NCBI GenBank assembly: GCA_024291935.2
Contig: CM044315.1
Location: 72,956,385-73,020,384 of the forward strand
DNA from: Okapia johnstoni
Taxonomy: Eukaryota > Chordata > Mammalia > Artiodactyla > Giraffidae
Direction: 5' to 3'
DNA length: 64,000 nt
Below the pieces are notes generated by a model. The model was not told the DNA's origin. It made no database searches and saw only the letters and a list, made by a program, of their open reading frames with translations. The position numbers and the translations under genes are program-made. Shown piece after piece: positions 54,312 through 63,900 of the stretch (positions are counted from its first letter, which is position 1; every line of letters starts with the position of its first letter).

Positions 54312-54662
54312 GGGGCTTCCCTGGTGGCTCAATGGAAAAGAATCCGCCTGCCATTGCAGGAGACATGGGTTTGATCCCTGATCTGGGAAGATCCCACATG
54401 CTGTGGAACAACTAAGCTCATGCCCCATAGCTACTGAACCTGTGCTCTAGAGCCCGGGAGCCACAACTACTGAGCCCATGTGCTGCAACTCCTGAAGCCT
54501 GCAATCTCTAGAGCCTGTGCTCTGCAACAAGAGAAGCCACGACAACAAGAAGCCTGTGCAGGGCAATGAAGAGTAGCCCCCACTCACTGCAACTAGAGAC
54601 AAGCCAGCGTAGCAACAAAGACCCAGTATAGCCAAAAATAAAAAATAAATACATAAATAAAA
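54312..54662 (+). mobile_element. CHR-2-type tRNA SINE, sense, full length
   Basis: GGGGCTTCCCTGGTGGCTCAA head, GGGTTTGATCCCTGATCTGG near the B box, a body with CCACAACTACTGAGCCCATG and AGAGAAGCCACGACAAC, and an AGCCAAAAATAAAAAATAAA tail. It lies between exons 3 and 4. Confidence 0.92.
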
Positions 54663-55064
54663 TTATATACAAAAAAAGAATAAACCTATCTCTGCCCTAA
54701 AGGAGAGACAGATAAATCCAGCCAAATGTCATAACATATGCCACAGTAAAGGTGTAGGGAAACAAAGGGGGGTAACTGTTCCTACCTGTGAGGTATTGGG
54801 GGACTGAGTTAGGCCTGCTTCACAAAAAAATGTATGTTCAATATAAAGGTCTGGTTTTATTTCCTCTATTTAAAAGTTTATTTCTCATTATAGAAATAAT
54901 ACATGCTCACTTTCAAAAACTTGTCAAGAAAAGGTTTTTTTATTGGCCACAACGCATGGCTTGTGGGATTGCGACCTCGTTGAAGGGGCTTCTGTGAGCT
55001 TCGCAGGGTCCTTTCTGGCCTAGGAGGGTGTCAATAACACAGTCCTCTCCCTGTCTCTCTTTAG

Positions 55065-55189
55065 GGCTACTCAGATAAAGACTTACTCCTGGGACAATGC
55101 ACAGGTCATCCTGGTGGGGAACAAGTGTGATATGGAGGAAGAGAGGGTTGTTCCCACTGAGAAGGGCCGGCTCCTCGCAGAGCAGCTTG
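55065..55189 (+). CDS. RAB3B: RAB3B coding exon 4 (end of residue 116 to first base of 158)
   Basis: The first G completes Trp116, then [18 protein letters not shown] leads to the G4 guanine-specificity motif NKCD (residues 135-138). It continues [19 protein letters not shown]. The exon is 125 bases long, enters in phase 2 and leaves in phase 1 at CTTG|GTATGT. Exons 2-4 together give 472 coding bases, exactly 157 codons plus one base. The remaining C-terminal part, including the SAK G5 motif, the variable tail and the prenylated CXC end, is not present up to 64000. Confidence 0.97.
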
Positions 55190-55773
55190 GTATGTGCATG
55201 ACACATGTGGGTGCATGTGTGCATTGGAGTGGGGCAAATGGAGGGAATAAGTGTGCGTTTGGCATTTGGGACATTAAGGATGTGCTGTGATCCTGAATTT
55301 TGTGCATATTTGCTCTGTGTGTGTTGTTTCATATTTAGGGCATATACATGTGGGCTTAATGCTAATGAATTCTAGGTAATGCATTATTTATGATACATGT
55401 ATATTTTGTTACACTGGATGTATAAATAAAATTTAAATATATGAAATCTTTTTTTTTAAAACCAGTTCCTTCCACAAAGGATTTGAGGTATCTTATAACA
55501 TTGTCATAGTATATCAACAAAAAAATGAGACAATTGGAGCAAAGGGAAAAAAGGCAAGGGTAGGAGAATGTAAGAGAAGGCCAGGGGTGAGATAACTATA
55601 TTTTGTAAGTTTCGGGGCATGTACAAGAGCTGGACTGAAATAGCCACTTTGAGCTTCCTAGCAACCATTGCAAAGAGGGAAACATAATCAGTTACATGGT
55701 TCAGAGATGGTCCTTAAGATAGAAACAAACCCATTATTCCAGAGAAGCACTGCTCTCCACTGACAACTGTAGA

Positions 55774-55994
55774 CTGAGTGTGTGTATGCTCAGTTGTATC
55801 TGACTCTTTGTGACCCCATGGACTGTAGCCTTCCAGGGTCCTCTGTCCATGGAATTTTCCAGGCAAGAATACTGGAGTGGGTTGCCATTTCCTTCTCCAG
55901 GGGATCTTCCCAACCCAGGGATTGAACCCACGTCTCTTGCATCTCTTGCATTGGCAAGTGAATTCTGTACCACTGAGCCACTTGGGAAGCCCGG
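55774..55994 (-). mobile_element. Bov-tA SINE, antisense, full length
   Basis: GTGTGTATGCTCAGTTGTATC at the left, GACTGTAGCCTTCCAGGGTCC inside, ACTGAGCCACTTGGGAAGCC at the right. Near-identical flanks CAACTGTAGA (55764-55773) and CAATTGTAGA (55995-56004) look like its target duplication. Confidence 0.93.
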
Positions 55995-56839
55995 CAATTG
56001 TAGAACAGACTCTATATGCTGAGTGTGATGATGTTCTTAATAGCAAACATCCTTTATAGCAACTACAACACTGAATATTATAAGCTCTGTCTTACAATTT
56101 CTGTCAGTGTAAACTGATGTTTTGTCACCAAAATACAATTCACAGCAAAAGTGATTGTATGAAGTCATGAGACAATGTAGATTAAACATGCTGCTCAATG
56201 ATGCTCTTTTTCCAAGGTTAATGCACCTTGATCCTTGTGCTCCATTGAGACCCAGGTGTCTCAGGTGTGTCTTAGTGGCCACACAGCAGGGCACCTACCT
56301 ACACTTGCTTAAAAGAGAAGCTTTTCTTTTCTTTTCTCTATTGGGGTTTAATATAGGGTCACCTTAGATAAGTCTTCTTTTAGGAGAATGTGTGTACTGT
56401 TTAGCTTTTAGCCAGTCTCCCTACGTATTTCTCACAACCTCAGTGCTGTAAGTGTTAAGGAGAAGGGAGTTTAAAGTTATATCTGTCAGTTTCTGAAGTT
56501 CAGATATTTGGGCTGGTAGGTGAGTAAATTGTGTAATATACAAGCGTGAATTTGTGTTGTATATATTTGTATTATGTATATTACGAGAACATGTATAGTA
56601 GAGTGTCCTATACTTCTTTCTTCCCTCTCCTATTCTCCAGTGCGGCCTGGAATAGAAATTAGGACACTGAATGTGCTTAACAAATAGGGAGGGTGGGCCA
56701 TTTGGCTCTTGATGGTTCTTACCCCATCACAGATGTCCCCAGGGCCCACAGCATGTGTCTATACCCATTCCCATGGTTCACAGGACAGTAAGCATGTGGC
56801 TAAGCCCACACATGGGTGACCTCAGGTTATCTTATGCCT

Positions 56840-57170
56840 TTAGCCTGCTGTCCCTGAGATGCCCTGCACTCTCCCTGGACCAACAATGCCACTTCTGTTT
56901 GAAAGGCTCTTTTTTACCCCCTATCTCCCACTCTTATCTAGCTGTTGAACCCCCACTCAACTTTCAAAACACACCTCCCCTAGCTCTTTTCTTCGTTCCC
57001 CCACTTAGAGTACCCTATGGATGCAACAGTCACAGTACCCATCTCCCTTGGGTGCACTTGTTTCCTTATCTGTCTCCAGAAAGCTTCATGAGGACAGGAA
57101 ATGAGTCTTGTTTATCTTTATACCCATAGTGCCTGGCATATGGTCTGGCAGTGAGTAAACACTGTAAAAA
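56840..57170 (+). mobile_element. L2 LINE 3' end, sense
   Basis: ACTCAACTTTCAAAACACACC, TCATGAGGACAGGAAATGAG and AGTGCCTGGCATATGGTCTG, ending GTGAGTAAACACTG, the sense L2 end. Confidence 0.75.
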
Positions 57171-57234
57171 TATATTTTGATTAAAATTTTATGGAGTCAA
57201 GTATTTGGCTACTTCATTTTACTTCATTCTAATT

Positions 57235-57420
57235 ATGACTTCCTAAGCTCCTACTCCATGCCAAGTACTGTGCTGCAAAATAGGCTATGTTCCCTGGTCT
57301 GAGACACAAACTGTGATAAGCCAGGTGATCAGTGCTGTGATAGAAGGATGCGCCAGGGGCTGTGGACACAGAGGAGTCACCTATTCAGTTTGGGTCAGAG
57401 AACGTGAAGCCCATGCTGAG
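57235..57420 (-). mobile_element. L2 LINE, antisense (left part)
   Basis: GCTCCTACTCCATGCCAAGTA and TGTGATAGAAGGATGCGCCAG fit antisense L2. It resumes at 58192 after nested insertions. Confidence 0.6.
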
Positions 57421-57629
57421 TCTTTTTTTTTTTTTAATTAATTTTGATTTGAGTACAGTTTGCTTTACAATGTTGTGCTATTTTCTACTGTACAGCAAAA
57501 TGAATCTGCCATACATACACATATTATCGCCTCCCTTTTGAATTTCCTTCCCATTCAGGTCACCATAGTTCAAGGGAGTTCCTTGTGCTATACAATATGT
57601 CTTCATTAGTTATCCATTGTATGTGTCAT
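57421..57629 (-). mobile_element. Ruminant L1 3' end, antisense (left part)
   Basis: A T-run, then TTTGCTTTACAATGTTGTGC, TCTGCCATACATACACATAT and TTCCTTGTGCTATACAATATG. It is split by a BovB insertion and resumes at 57823. Confidence 0.85.
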
Positions 57630-57822
57630 ATCAAGAGATAACTCATTGAAAAAGACCCGGATGCTGTGAAATATTGAAGGCAAAAGAAGAGGGCAGCAGA
57701 TGTTTAGGTGAATTTGAACAAACTCCGGGAGATAGTGAAGGACAGGGAAGCCTGGCATGCTGCAGTCCATGAGGTGGAAAAGAGTCAGACATGACGTAGT
57801 GACTGAACAACAACAATCAATA
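57630..57822 (+). mobile_element. BovB LINE 3' fragment, sense, inside L1
   Basis: AACTCATTGAAAAAGACCCGG, CAAACTCCGGGAGATAGTGAAG and GTGACTGAACAACAACAATC. The flanks TGTATGTGTCA (left, about 57618-57628) and TGTATATGTGTCA (right, about 57824-57836) look like a target duplication. Confidence 0.9.
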
Positions 57823-57934
57823 CTGTATATGTGTCAATCCTAATCTCCCAATTTTTCCCTCCACCTTCCCTTCCCCCTTGGTATCCATGCATTTGTTCTC
57901 TACTTCTATGTCTCTATTTCTGCTTTGAAAATCT
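57823..57934 (-). mobile_element. Ruminant L1 3' end, antisense (right part)
   Basis: GTGTCAATCCTAATCTCCCAA, CCCTTGGTATCCATGCATTTG and CTATTTCTGCTTTG continue the L1 from 57629. Confidence 0.8.
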
Positions 57935-58190
57935 TTAAAAAATTTTTTTTATTTATTTTATTTTTGGCTACACTGGGTCTTTGTTGCTGTGCTTGGGCTT
58001 TCTCTAGTTGCAGTGCTGAGTTTCTCATTGTGATGGCTTCTCTTGCTGCCGAGCATGGGCTCTAGGGTGCTTGGGCTCAGTAGTTGTGGCACACAGGCTT
58101 AGTTGCCCTGCAGCATGTGGAATATTCCTGGAGCATGGATCGAATCCCTGTCCCCTGCACTGGCACCACTGGACCACCAGGGAAGTCCCT
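57935..58190 (-). mobile_element. CHR-2-type tRNA SINE, antisense
   Basis: TTTATTTATTTTATTTTTGGC tail complement, CAGTAGTTGTGGCACACAGG body, ACCACCAGGGAAGTCCC head complement. Confidence 0.88.
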
Positions 58191-58191
58191 G

Positions 58192-58380
58192 ATTTGCAAG
58201 GAAGACAGAGCTGGAGTAGTCAGGCTCCCTGACTCCACAGTAGGTCTTGGAGATAAGTAGGAGCAGTCAAGTGAGGAAGAAAGGCAAGGACATTTCAGGC
58301 AGGGGGAATAACACTGGCAAAGGCAAGGAACAGCACTGTGTGTTTAGGGAACCATAAATCATTGGATTGTGTGAGTCTAG
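58192..58380 (-). mobile_element. L2 LINE, antisense (right part)
   Basis: CATTTCAGGCAGGGGGAATAA, CAAAGGCAAGGAACAGCACTG, in antisense L2 order after 57235-57420. Confidence 0.65.
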
Positions 58381-58589
58381 AGTAGCGCTTCCCCAGTTAA
58401 GAGATTCATGTCACTGGGTGTTCAAGATGACTTTATGTATATATTTTGGTGTATATTAAGAAAAAATATAATTAGCATCTCAAGCCATTAAGGTTAAACA
58501 AGACTGTTTTTAAAAGGTGAGTTAATTTTATATTAGGAAAAAATATAGCCAGCATGCCAAGCCATTATGACTAACATTTTTAAAAGGTG

Positions 58590-58845
58590 AGTTTGTTAAA
58601 CATTTATTAGGTGTTTACCATGTGCCAGGCCCTATTCTAAGTGTTTTTAAGTAATACTCATTTAGTTTAAAAGTACCTAATTTAATTTAGGTACATTTCT
58701 TATAGAGATGAGAAAACTGAGGCACAGAAAAGTTGAGTAACTTGTTTAAGATCACATAGCCAGTAACAGGTAGAGTCAGAATTTGAGCTCAAGTAGTAGT
58801 CTGGCTCCAGAGCTGCACTTTTAACCACTTAACCTCACTATACAG
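58590..58845 (-). mobile_element. MIR SINE, antisense
   Basis: ATTAGGTGTTTACCATGTGCC, GATGAGAAAACTGAGGCACAG, AAGATCACATAGCCAGTAACA and CACTTTTAACCACTTAACC follow reverse-complement MIR order. Confidence 0.82.
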
Positions 58846-58854
58846 CAAATATTG

Positions 58855-59018
58855 TAATAATAGCTAATATATATTGAGCCAGGCATTATATGAAATGCTT
58901 TGTGTTAATTATCTCTTTTAATTCTCAACGTAACTCCTTAAAATAGGTCAAGTTCAACATAGGTTCATGAGGTTTTTGCTTAAGATTATGCATTTAGGAA
59001 GTGGTAGAGCCAATAAAG
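58855..59018 (-). mobile_element. MIR-like SINE, antisense, target of a Bov-tA
   Basis: TATATATTGAGCCAGGCATTA, TTAATTCTCAACGTAACTCC, then AAGATTATGCATTTAGGAAG. Ends at the GCCAATAAAG target duplication. Confidence 0.65.
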
Positions 59019-59237
59019 GGGCTTCCCCGGTGGTTCAGCAACAAAGAATTCGCCTGCGATGCAGGAGACTCCGGTTTGATCCCTGGGTCAGAAGATCCTC
59101 TGGAGGAGGAAATGGCAACCCACTCCAGTATTCTTGCCTGGGAAATCCCATGGACAGCAGAACCTGGCAGGCTACAATCAGTCCATGGGGTCACAAAGAG
59201 TTGGACACAACTGAAGTGATTTAGTGCACACGCGTAG

Positions 59238-59277
<40 letters not shown>

Positions 59278-59278
59278 C
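59019..59278 (+). mobile_element. Bov-tA SINE, sense, with (CA)n tail inside the target duplication
   Basis: GGGCTTCCCCGGTGGTTCAG head, TCCGGTTTGATCCCTGGG near the B box, CCATGGACAGCAGAACCTGG body, GGACACAACTGAAGTGATTTAG terminus, then a CA tract. Perfect GCCAATAAAG copies lie at 59009-59018 and 59279-59288. Confidence 0.96.
59230..59276 (+). repeat. (CA)n microsatellite at the SINE tail
   Basis: An irregular CACACGCG start is followed by a pure CA run (about 59242-59276). It lies inside the SINE's target duplication, so it is derived from the SINE tail. Confidence 0.95.
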
Positions 59279-59564
59279 GCCAATAAAGATCTATCTAATT
59301 TATGTAGAAAGACAGACGGAAGTGAGATTAATTCTTAGTACAGAGTTTAGGAAGACACTTAAAGAGGGCATTGATGAATTGGTTAGATTTGCGTAGGTCA
59401 AGGTAACCCATCTCAGTCCTACTGAACTTCTGAGCTTTTCTCTACTGCTTACCAGAACTCAGCTATTTACATATCTGTTTCACACTACACCTCAGCAGTA
59501 GACGGGGTTATGTCTAATTGTTTTCATTATCCGAACCATCCAGCACAGGATACTCATTCACTCA

Positions 59565-59760
59565 TACATTTATACATTGAAAAATATTTATTGAGCATAC
59601 ACTCTGAGACAGGTTGTATCTTGGCACTTAGGTGTGATTCTTACTATCATGGAACTAATGGGGAAAAGAGACATTAAACAAATAATTATGCCAGTAAATA
59701 TATAATTAAAAATTTGTAAATGGGTGAATTGTATGATATGCAAATTATATCTCAATAACA
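59565..59760 (-). mobile_element. L2 3' end, antisense
   Basis: ACTCATACATTTATACATTG, ATATTTATTGAGCATACACTC and TAAACAAATAATTATGCCAG are the complement of the L2 end. Further L2-like text is at about 60580-60710. Confidence 0.65.
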
Positions 59761-60202
59761 CTGTTTAAAACTGTGATATGTTCTGTATGACTTAGGACTC
59801 TCATTATGGCAAGTGATAAAATCCCAAATCAAACTAGCTTTAATTTTAAAAAAGAATGTATTAGCTTATGTAGCTGGGAAGTCTACTAATCAAAGGACTC
59901 AACTGGCTCTCTATTTCTCAGCTTTGCATATCCCTTCAGCCTCTTTCTGTAGCCAGGCTCTGAATGGGGAATAAGATAAATGATGGCAGCTCCAGATTTA
60001 TATCCTCCAACTTCTGCAAAAGAGGATTCTTGCTCCCAACCACCATATATCAATCTCAGGGAAGACTATGATCAGATACCTGGGAGTCACATGCCCGTTT
60101 CAGTGGCTGGGGGAGGCAAATATTATAACCTATAGTCCCACCACAGTTGTTTAAAGTAGCAGTTCCATAAAAGAAGGAATGGTGAACAGATAAAGGCAAG
60201 GT

Positions 60203-60399
60203 AGTGAAGTGAAAGTTGCTCAGTCATGTCCGACTCTTTGCGACCCCATGGACTGTATAGTCCTTGGCATTCTCCAAGCCAGAATACTGGAGTGGGTAGC
60301 CTTTCCCTTCTCCAGGGGATCTTCCCAACCCAGGGATCGAACCCAGGTCTCCCGCACTGCAGGTGGATTCTTTACCAGCTGAGCCACAAGGGAAGCCCA
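60203..60399 (-). mobile_element. Bov-tA SINE, antisense
   Basis: AGTGAAAGTTGCTCAGTCATG at the left, GCGACCCCATGGACTGTATAG inside, TGAGCCACAAGGGAAGCCC at the right. Confidence 0.93.
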
Positions 60400-60516
60400 A
60401 GAATACTGCAGTGGGTAGCCTATCCCTTCTCCAGGGCATCTTTCCAACCCAGGAATCAAACCGGGGTCTCCTGCATTGCAGGCAGATTCCTTACCAACTG
60501 AGCTATGGGCTTCCAC
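60400..60516 (-). repeat. Partial tandem copy of the Bov-tA head half
   Basis: Repeats 60281-60399 at a period of 119 bases: AGAATACTGCAGTGGGTAGCC through GAGCTATGGGCTTCC, with about ten or more mismatches against the first copy. It is either an old internal duplication or a second, truncated SINE inserted edge to edge. Confidence 0.88.
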
Positions 60517-60720
60517 TAAAAGTAAGGTAAGTCCACCACAAGTGATATGAAGAAAGTAAAAAAGAGAGACCTAATTTTAGACTGGAGAGTCAAGGTCTTC
60601 TGAGAAAGTAACACTTAAGCTGAGAATAAAAGGATCAGAAAAATATTAGTTAGGCAAAGAGTCAGAGGGCTGGGGGGATTGGGAGGGGAGTATTCCACAC
60701 CAAGACCAGCCCTAATGTGG

Positions 60721-60993
60721 TTTACTTATTTATTATTTATTTCTGACTGTGCTGGGTCTTCACTGTTGCACGTGAGCTTTCTCTAGTTGCAATGAGCGGG
60801 GGGTAAATAACCCTTTGTTGCTGTGTATGGGCTTCTAATTGCAGTGGCTTCTCTTATTGTGGAGCGCAGGCTCTAGAGAGCTGGCTCAGTAGTTGTGGAA
60901 CATGAGCTTAGTTGCCCCAAGGCATGTGGGATCTTCCTGGGTTTGAACTAGTGTCTCCCGCATTGGCAGGTGGATTCTCTACTGATGGACCAT
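60721..60993 (-). mobile_element. CHR-2-type tRNA SINE, antisense
   Basis: TTATTTATTATTTATTTCTGAC tail complement, GGCTCTAGAGAGCTGGCTC and CAGTAGTTGTGGAACATGAG body, GATGGACCATC at the head. It abuts BovB on the right. Confidence 0.85.
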
Positions 60994-63006
60994 CAGTCAG
61001 TTCAGTTCAGTCACTCAGTTGTGTCCACCTCTTTGCGACCCCATGGAGTACAGCATGCCAGTCCTCTCTATACAACTCCTGGAGTCTACTCAAACACATG
61101 TCCATCTCATCCTCTGTCGTCCGTCCCCTTCTCCTCCCGCCTTCAATCTTTCCCAGCATCAGGGTCTTTTCAAATGAGTCAGTTCTTCATATCAGGTGCT
61201 CAAAGTATTGGAGTTTCAGTTTCAGCATCAGTCCTTCCAATGAATATTCAGGACTGATTTCCTTTAGGATGGACTGCTTGGATCTCCTTGCTATCCAAGG
61301 GACTCTCAAGAGTCTTCTCCAATAAGACAGTTCAAAAGCATCAATTCTTCACCATTCAGCTTTCTTTATAGTCCAACTCTCATATCCATGCACGACTACT
61401 GGAAAAACCATAGCCTTGACTAGATGGACCTTTGTTGGCAAAGTAATGTCTCTGCTTTTTAATATGCTGTCTAGATTGGTCATAACTTTTCTTCTAAGGA
61501 GCAAGCATCTTTTAATTTCATGGCTGCAATCACCATCTGCAGTGATTTTGGAGCCCCCCAAAATAAAGTCTGTCACTGTTTCCATTGTTTCCCCATCTAT
61601 TTGCCATGAAGTGATGGGACTGGATGCCATGATCTTAGTTTTCTGAATGTTGAGTTTTAAGCCAAGTTTTTCACTCTCCTCTTTTACTTTCATCAAGAGG
61701 CTCTTTAGTTCTTCTTCCCTTTCTGCCATAAGGGTGGTGTCATCTGCATATCTGAGGTTATTGATATTTCTCCTGGCAATCATGATTCCAGCTTATGCTT
61801 CATCCAGCCCATCGTTTCTCATGATGTACTCTGCATAGAAATTAAATAAGCAGGGTGACAATATACAGCCTTGATGTACTCCTTTTCCTATTTGGAACCA
61901 GTCTGTTGTTCCATGTCCAGTTCTAACTGTTGCTTCCCGACCTGCATACAGGTTTCTCAGGAGGTAGGTCAGGTGGTCTAGTATTCCCATCTCTTTCAGA
62001 ATTTTCCACAGTTTACTGTGATCCACACAGTCAAAGGCTTTAGCATAGTCATTAAAGCAGAAGTAGATGTTTTTCTGGAACTCTCTTGCTTTTTTGATGA
62101 TCCAGCGGATGTTGGCAATTTGATCTCTGATTCCTCTGCCTTTTCTAAATCTAGCTTGAACATCTGGAAGTTCACAGTTCACGTATTGTTGAAGCCTGGC
62201 TTGGAGAATTTTGAGCATTACTTTGCTGGCATGTAAGATGAGTACAATTGTGCAGTAGTTTGAACATTCTTTGGCATTGCTTTTCTTTGGGATTGGAATG
62301 AAAACTGACCTTTACCAGTTGTGGCCACTGCTGTGTTTTCCAAATTTGCTGGCATATTGAGTGCAGCACTTTCACAGCATCATCTTTTAGGATTTGAAAT
62401 AGCTCAACTGGAATTCCATCACCTCCACTAGCTTTGTTCATAGTGATGCTTCCTAAGGCCCACTTGACTTCACACTCCAGGATGTCTGGCTCTAGGTGAG
62501 TGATCACACCATCGTGATTATCTGGGTCGTGAAGATCTTTTTTGTACAGTTCTTCTGTGTATTCTTGCCACCTCTTCTTAATATCTTCTGCTTCTGTTAG
62601 GTCCCTACCATTTCTGTCCTTTATTGAGCCCATCTTTGCATGAAATGTTCCCTTGGTATCTGTAATTTTCTTGAAGAGATCTCTAGTCTTTCCCATTCTA
62701 TTGTTTTCCTCTATTTCTTTGCACTGATCAGTGAGGAAGCCTTTCTTATCTCTCCTTGCTATTCTTTGGAACTCTGCATTCAAATGGGTATATCTTTCCT
62801 TTTCTCCTTTGCTTTTCGTTTCTCTTCTTTTCACGCTATTTGTAAAGCCTCTTCAGACAGCCATTTTGCTTTTTTGCATTTCTTTTTCTTGGGGATGGTC
62901 TTGATTCTTGTCTCCTGTACAATGTCACAAACCTACATCCATAGTTCATCAGGCACTCTATCAGATCTAGTCCCTTAAATCTATTTGTTACTTCCACTGT
63001 ATAATT
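60994..63006 (-). mobile_element. BovB LINE, antisense, long copy with RT domain (part 1)
   Basis: From the 3' terminus (TTCAGTTCAGTCACTCAG) through the reverse transcriptase on the minus strand. Frames show KRRETKSKGEKERYTHLNAE upstream, MNKASGGDGIPVELF in the fingers, DYAKAFDCVDHSKLW (the first catalytic Asp box) and NNLRYADDTTLMAE. The catalytic YADD is encoded at 61739-61750. Frame breaks separate these pieces (for example near 61785 and 62200), so no functional ORF remains. Confidence 0.94.
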
Positions 63007-63268
63007 GGAGAAGGCAATGGCACCCCACTCCAGTACTCTTGCCTGGAAAATCCCATGGATGGAGCAGCCTGGTAGGCTACAGTCCATGGGGTCGCTAAGA
63101 GTTGGACACGACTGAGTGACTTCACTTTCCCTTTTCACTTTCATGCATTGGAGAAGGAAATGGCAACCCACTCCAGTGTTCTTGCCTGGAGAATCCCAGG
63201 GACAGGGGAGCCTGGTGGGCTGCCGTCTATGGGGTCACACAGAGTCGGACACGACTGAGGTGACTTAG
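63007..63268 (+). mobile_element. Bov-A2 SINE (dimeric), sense, inside BovB with 12-base target duplication
   Basis: GGAGAAGGCAATGGCACCCC start, two monomers joined by GAGTGACTTCACTTTCCC, CGGACACGACTGAGGTGACTTAG end. Perfect CACTGTATAATT flanks lie at 62995-63006 and 63269-63280. Confidence 0.96.
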
Positions 63269-63280
63269 CACTGTATAATT

Positions 63281-63520
63281 GTATGGGATTTGAATTAGGT
63301 CATACCTGAATAGTCTAGTGGTTTTCCCTACTTTCTTCAATTTAAGTCTGAATTTGGCAATAAGGAGTTCATGATCTGAGCTACAGTCAGCTCCCAGTCT
63401 TGTTTTTGCTGACTGTATAGAGCTTCTCCGTCTTTGGCTGCAAAGAATATATCAATCTGATTTCGGTGTTGACCATCAGGTGATGTCCACGTGTAGAGTC
63501 TTCTCTTGTGTTGTAGAGTT
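63281..63520 (-). mobile_element. BovB LINE, antisense, part 2 (endonuclease end)
   Basis: Continues BovB beyond the Bov-A2: GAATTAGGTCATACCTGAATAG, GGAGTTCATGATCTGAGC, TATCAATCTGATTTCGGTG and GATGTCCACGTGTAGAGTC, the complement of the C-terminal part of the BovB endonuclease. It is 5'-truncated at about 63520. Confidence 0.85.
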
Positions 63521-63714
63521 AGGAGCAGTTAAATTAAAAACTAGGAATGTTCAGGCTTGTTCACTGTTTTTTTTTTTTTTTTTTTAATCTTCTTTGTTCT
63601 CAGGAAAGGCAAAGAGAAAAACCCATTCTTCTTTTTTTCCTTTTCATTGCAACATCTGTTCAAAATGTGGTTTTGAAACATACATATAAATGCTCACTGT
63701 AGTGAAGTGTGGAG

Positions 63715-63900
63715 GGAAAAGTAACCAGCCTACGCATTTGGAGACTGAAGGTTTTATCCTGCTTCTGCCACTAGTTTACTGTGTGACCTTGAGCATCTTA
63801 TTTCCTGTTTCTGGGTCTCAATTTGCCCTTTTGAAAAACAGTGGATTTGGATTAGCTGAGTGGTAAGATCTGTTCAGTTCTATCCCTCTGATTCCATGAT
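63715..63900 (+). mobile_element. MIR SINE, sense
   Basis: TTTATCCTGCTTCTGCCACTAG, TACTGTGTGACCTTGAGC and TTTCCTGTTTCTGGGTCTCA follow MIR order. Confidence 0.72.

Larger units (their letters stand above)
52212..55064 (+). other. RAB3B: RAB3B intron 3
   Basis: From GTATGA at 52212 to a strong pyrimidine tract CTCTCCCTGTCTCTCTTTAG ending at 55064. It holds an L2 tail, an unexplained G+C-richer stretch (53080-53400), a pyrimidine tract (53404-53660) and a CHR-2 SINE. I see nothing specific in 53660-54230 and 54663-55040. Confidence 0.9.

Noticed and set aside
62172..62834. 220-codon minus-strand open frame, the longest in the window
   Set aside because: It encodes BovB reverse transcriptase text (GGDGIPVELF block) and is continuous with flanking BovB; not a host gene.
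63586..63640. Acceptor-like T-run plus CTCAG at 63604 as the missing RAB3B last exon
   Set aside because: The downstream reading in the required phase does not give the conserved Phe-Asp-Phe-Phe-Glu-Ala-Ser-Ala-Lys continuation. The T-run looks like a retroelement or simple repeat.
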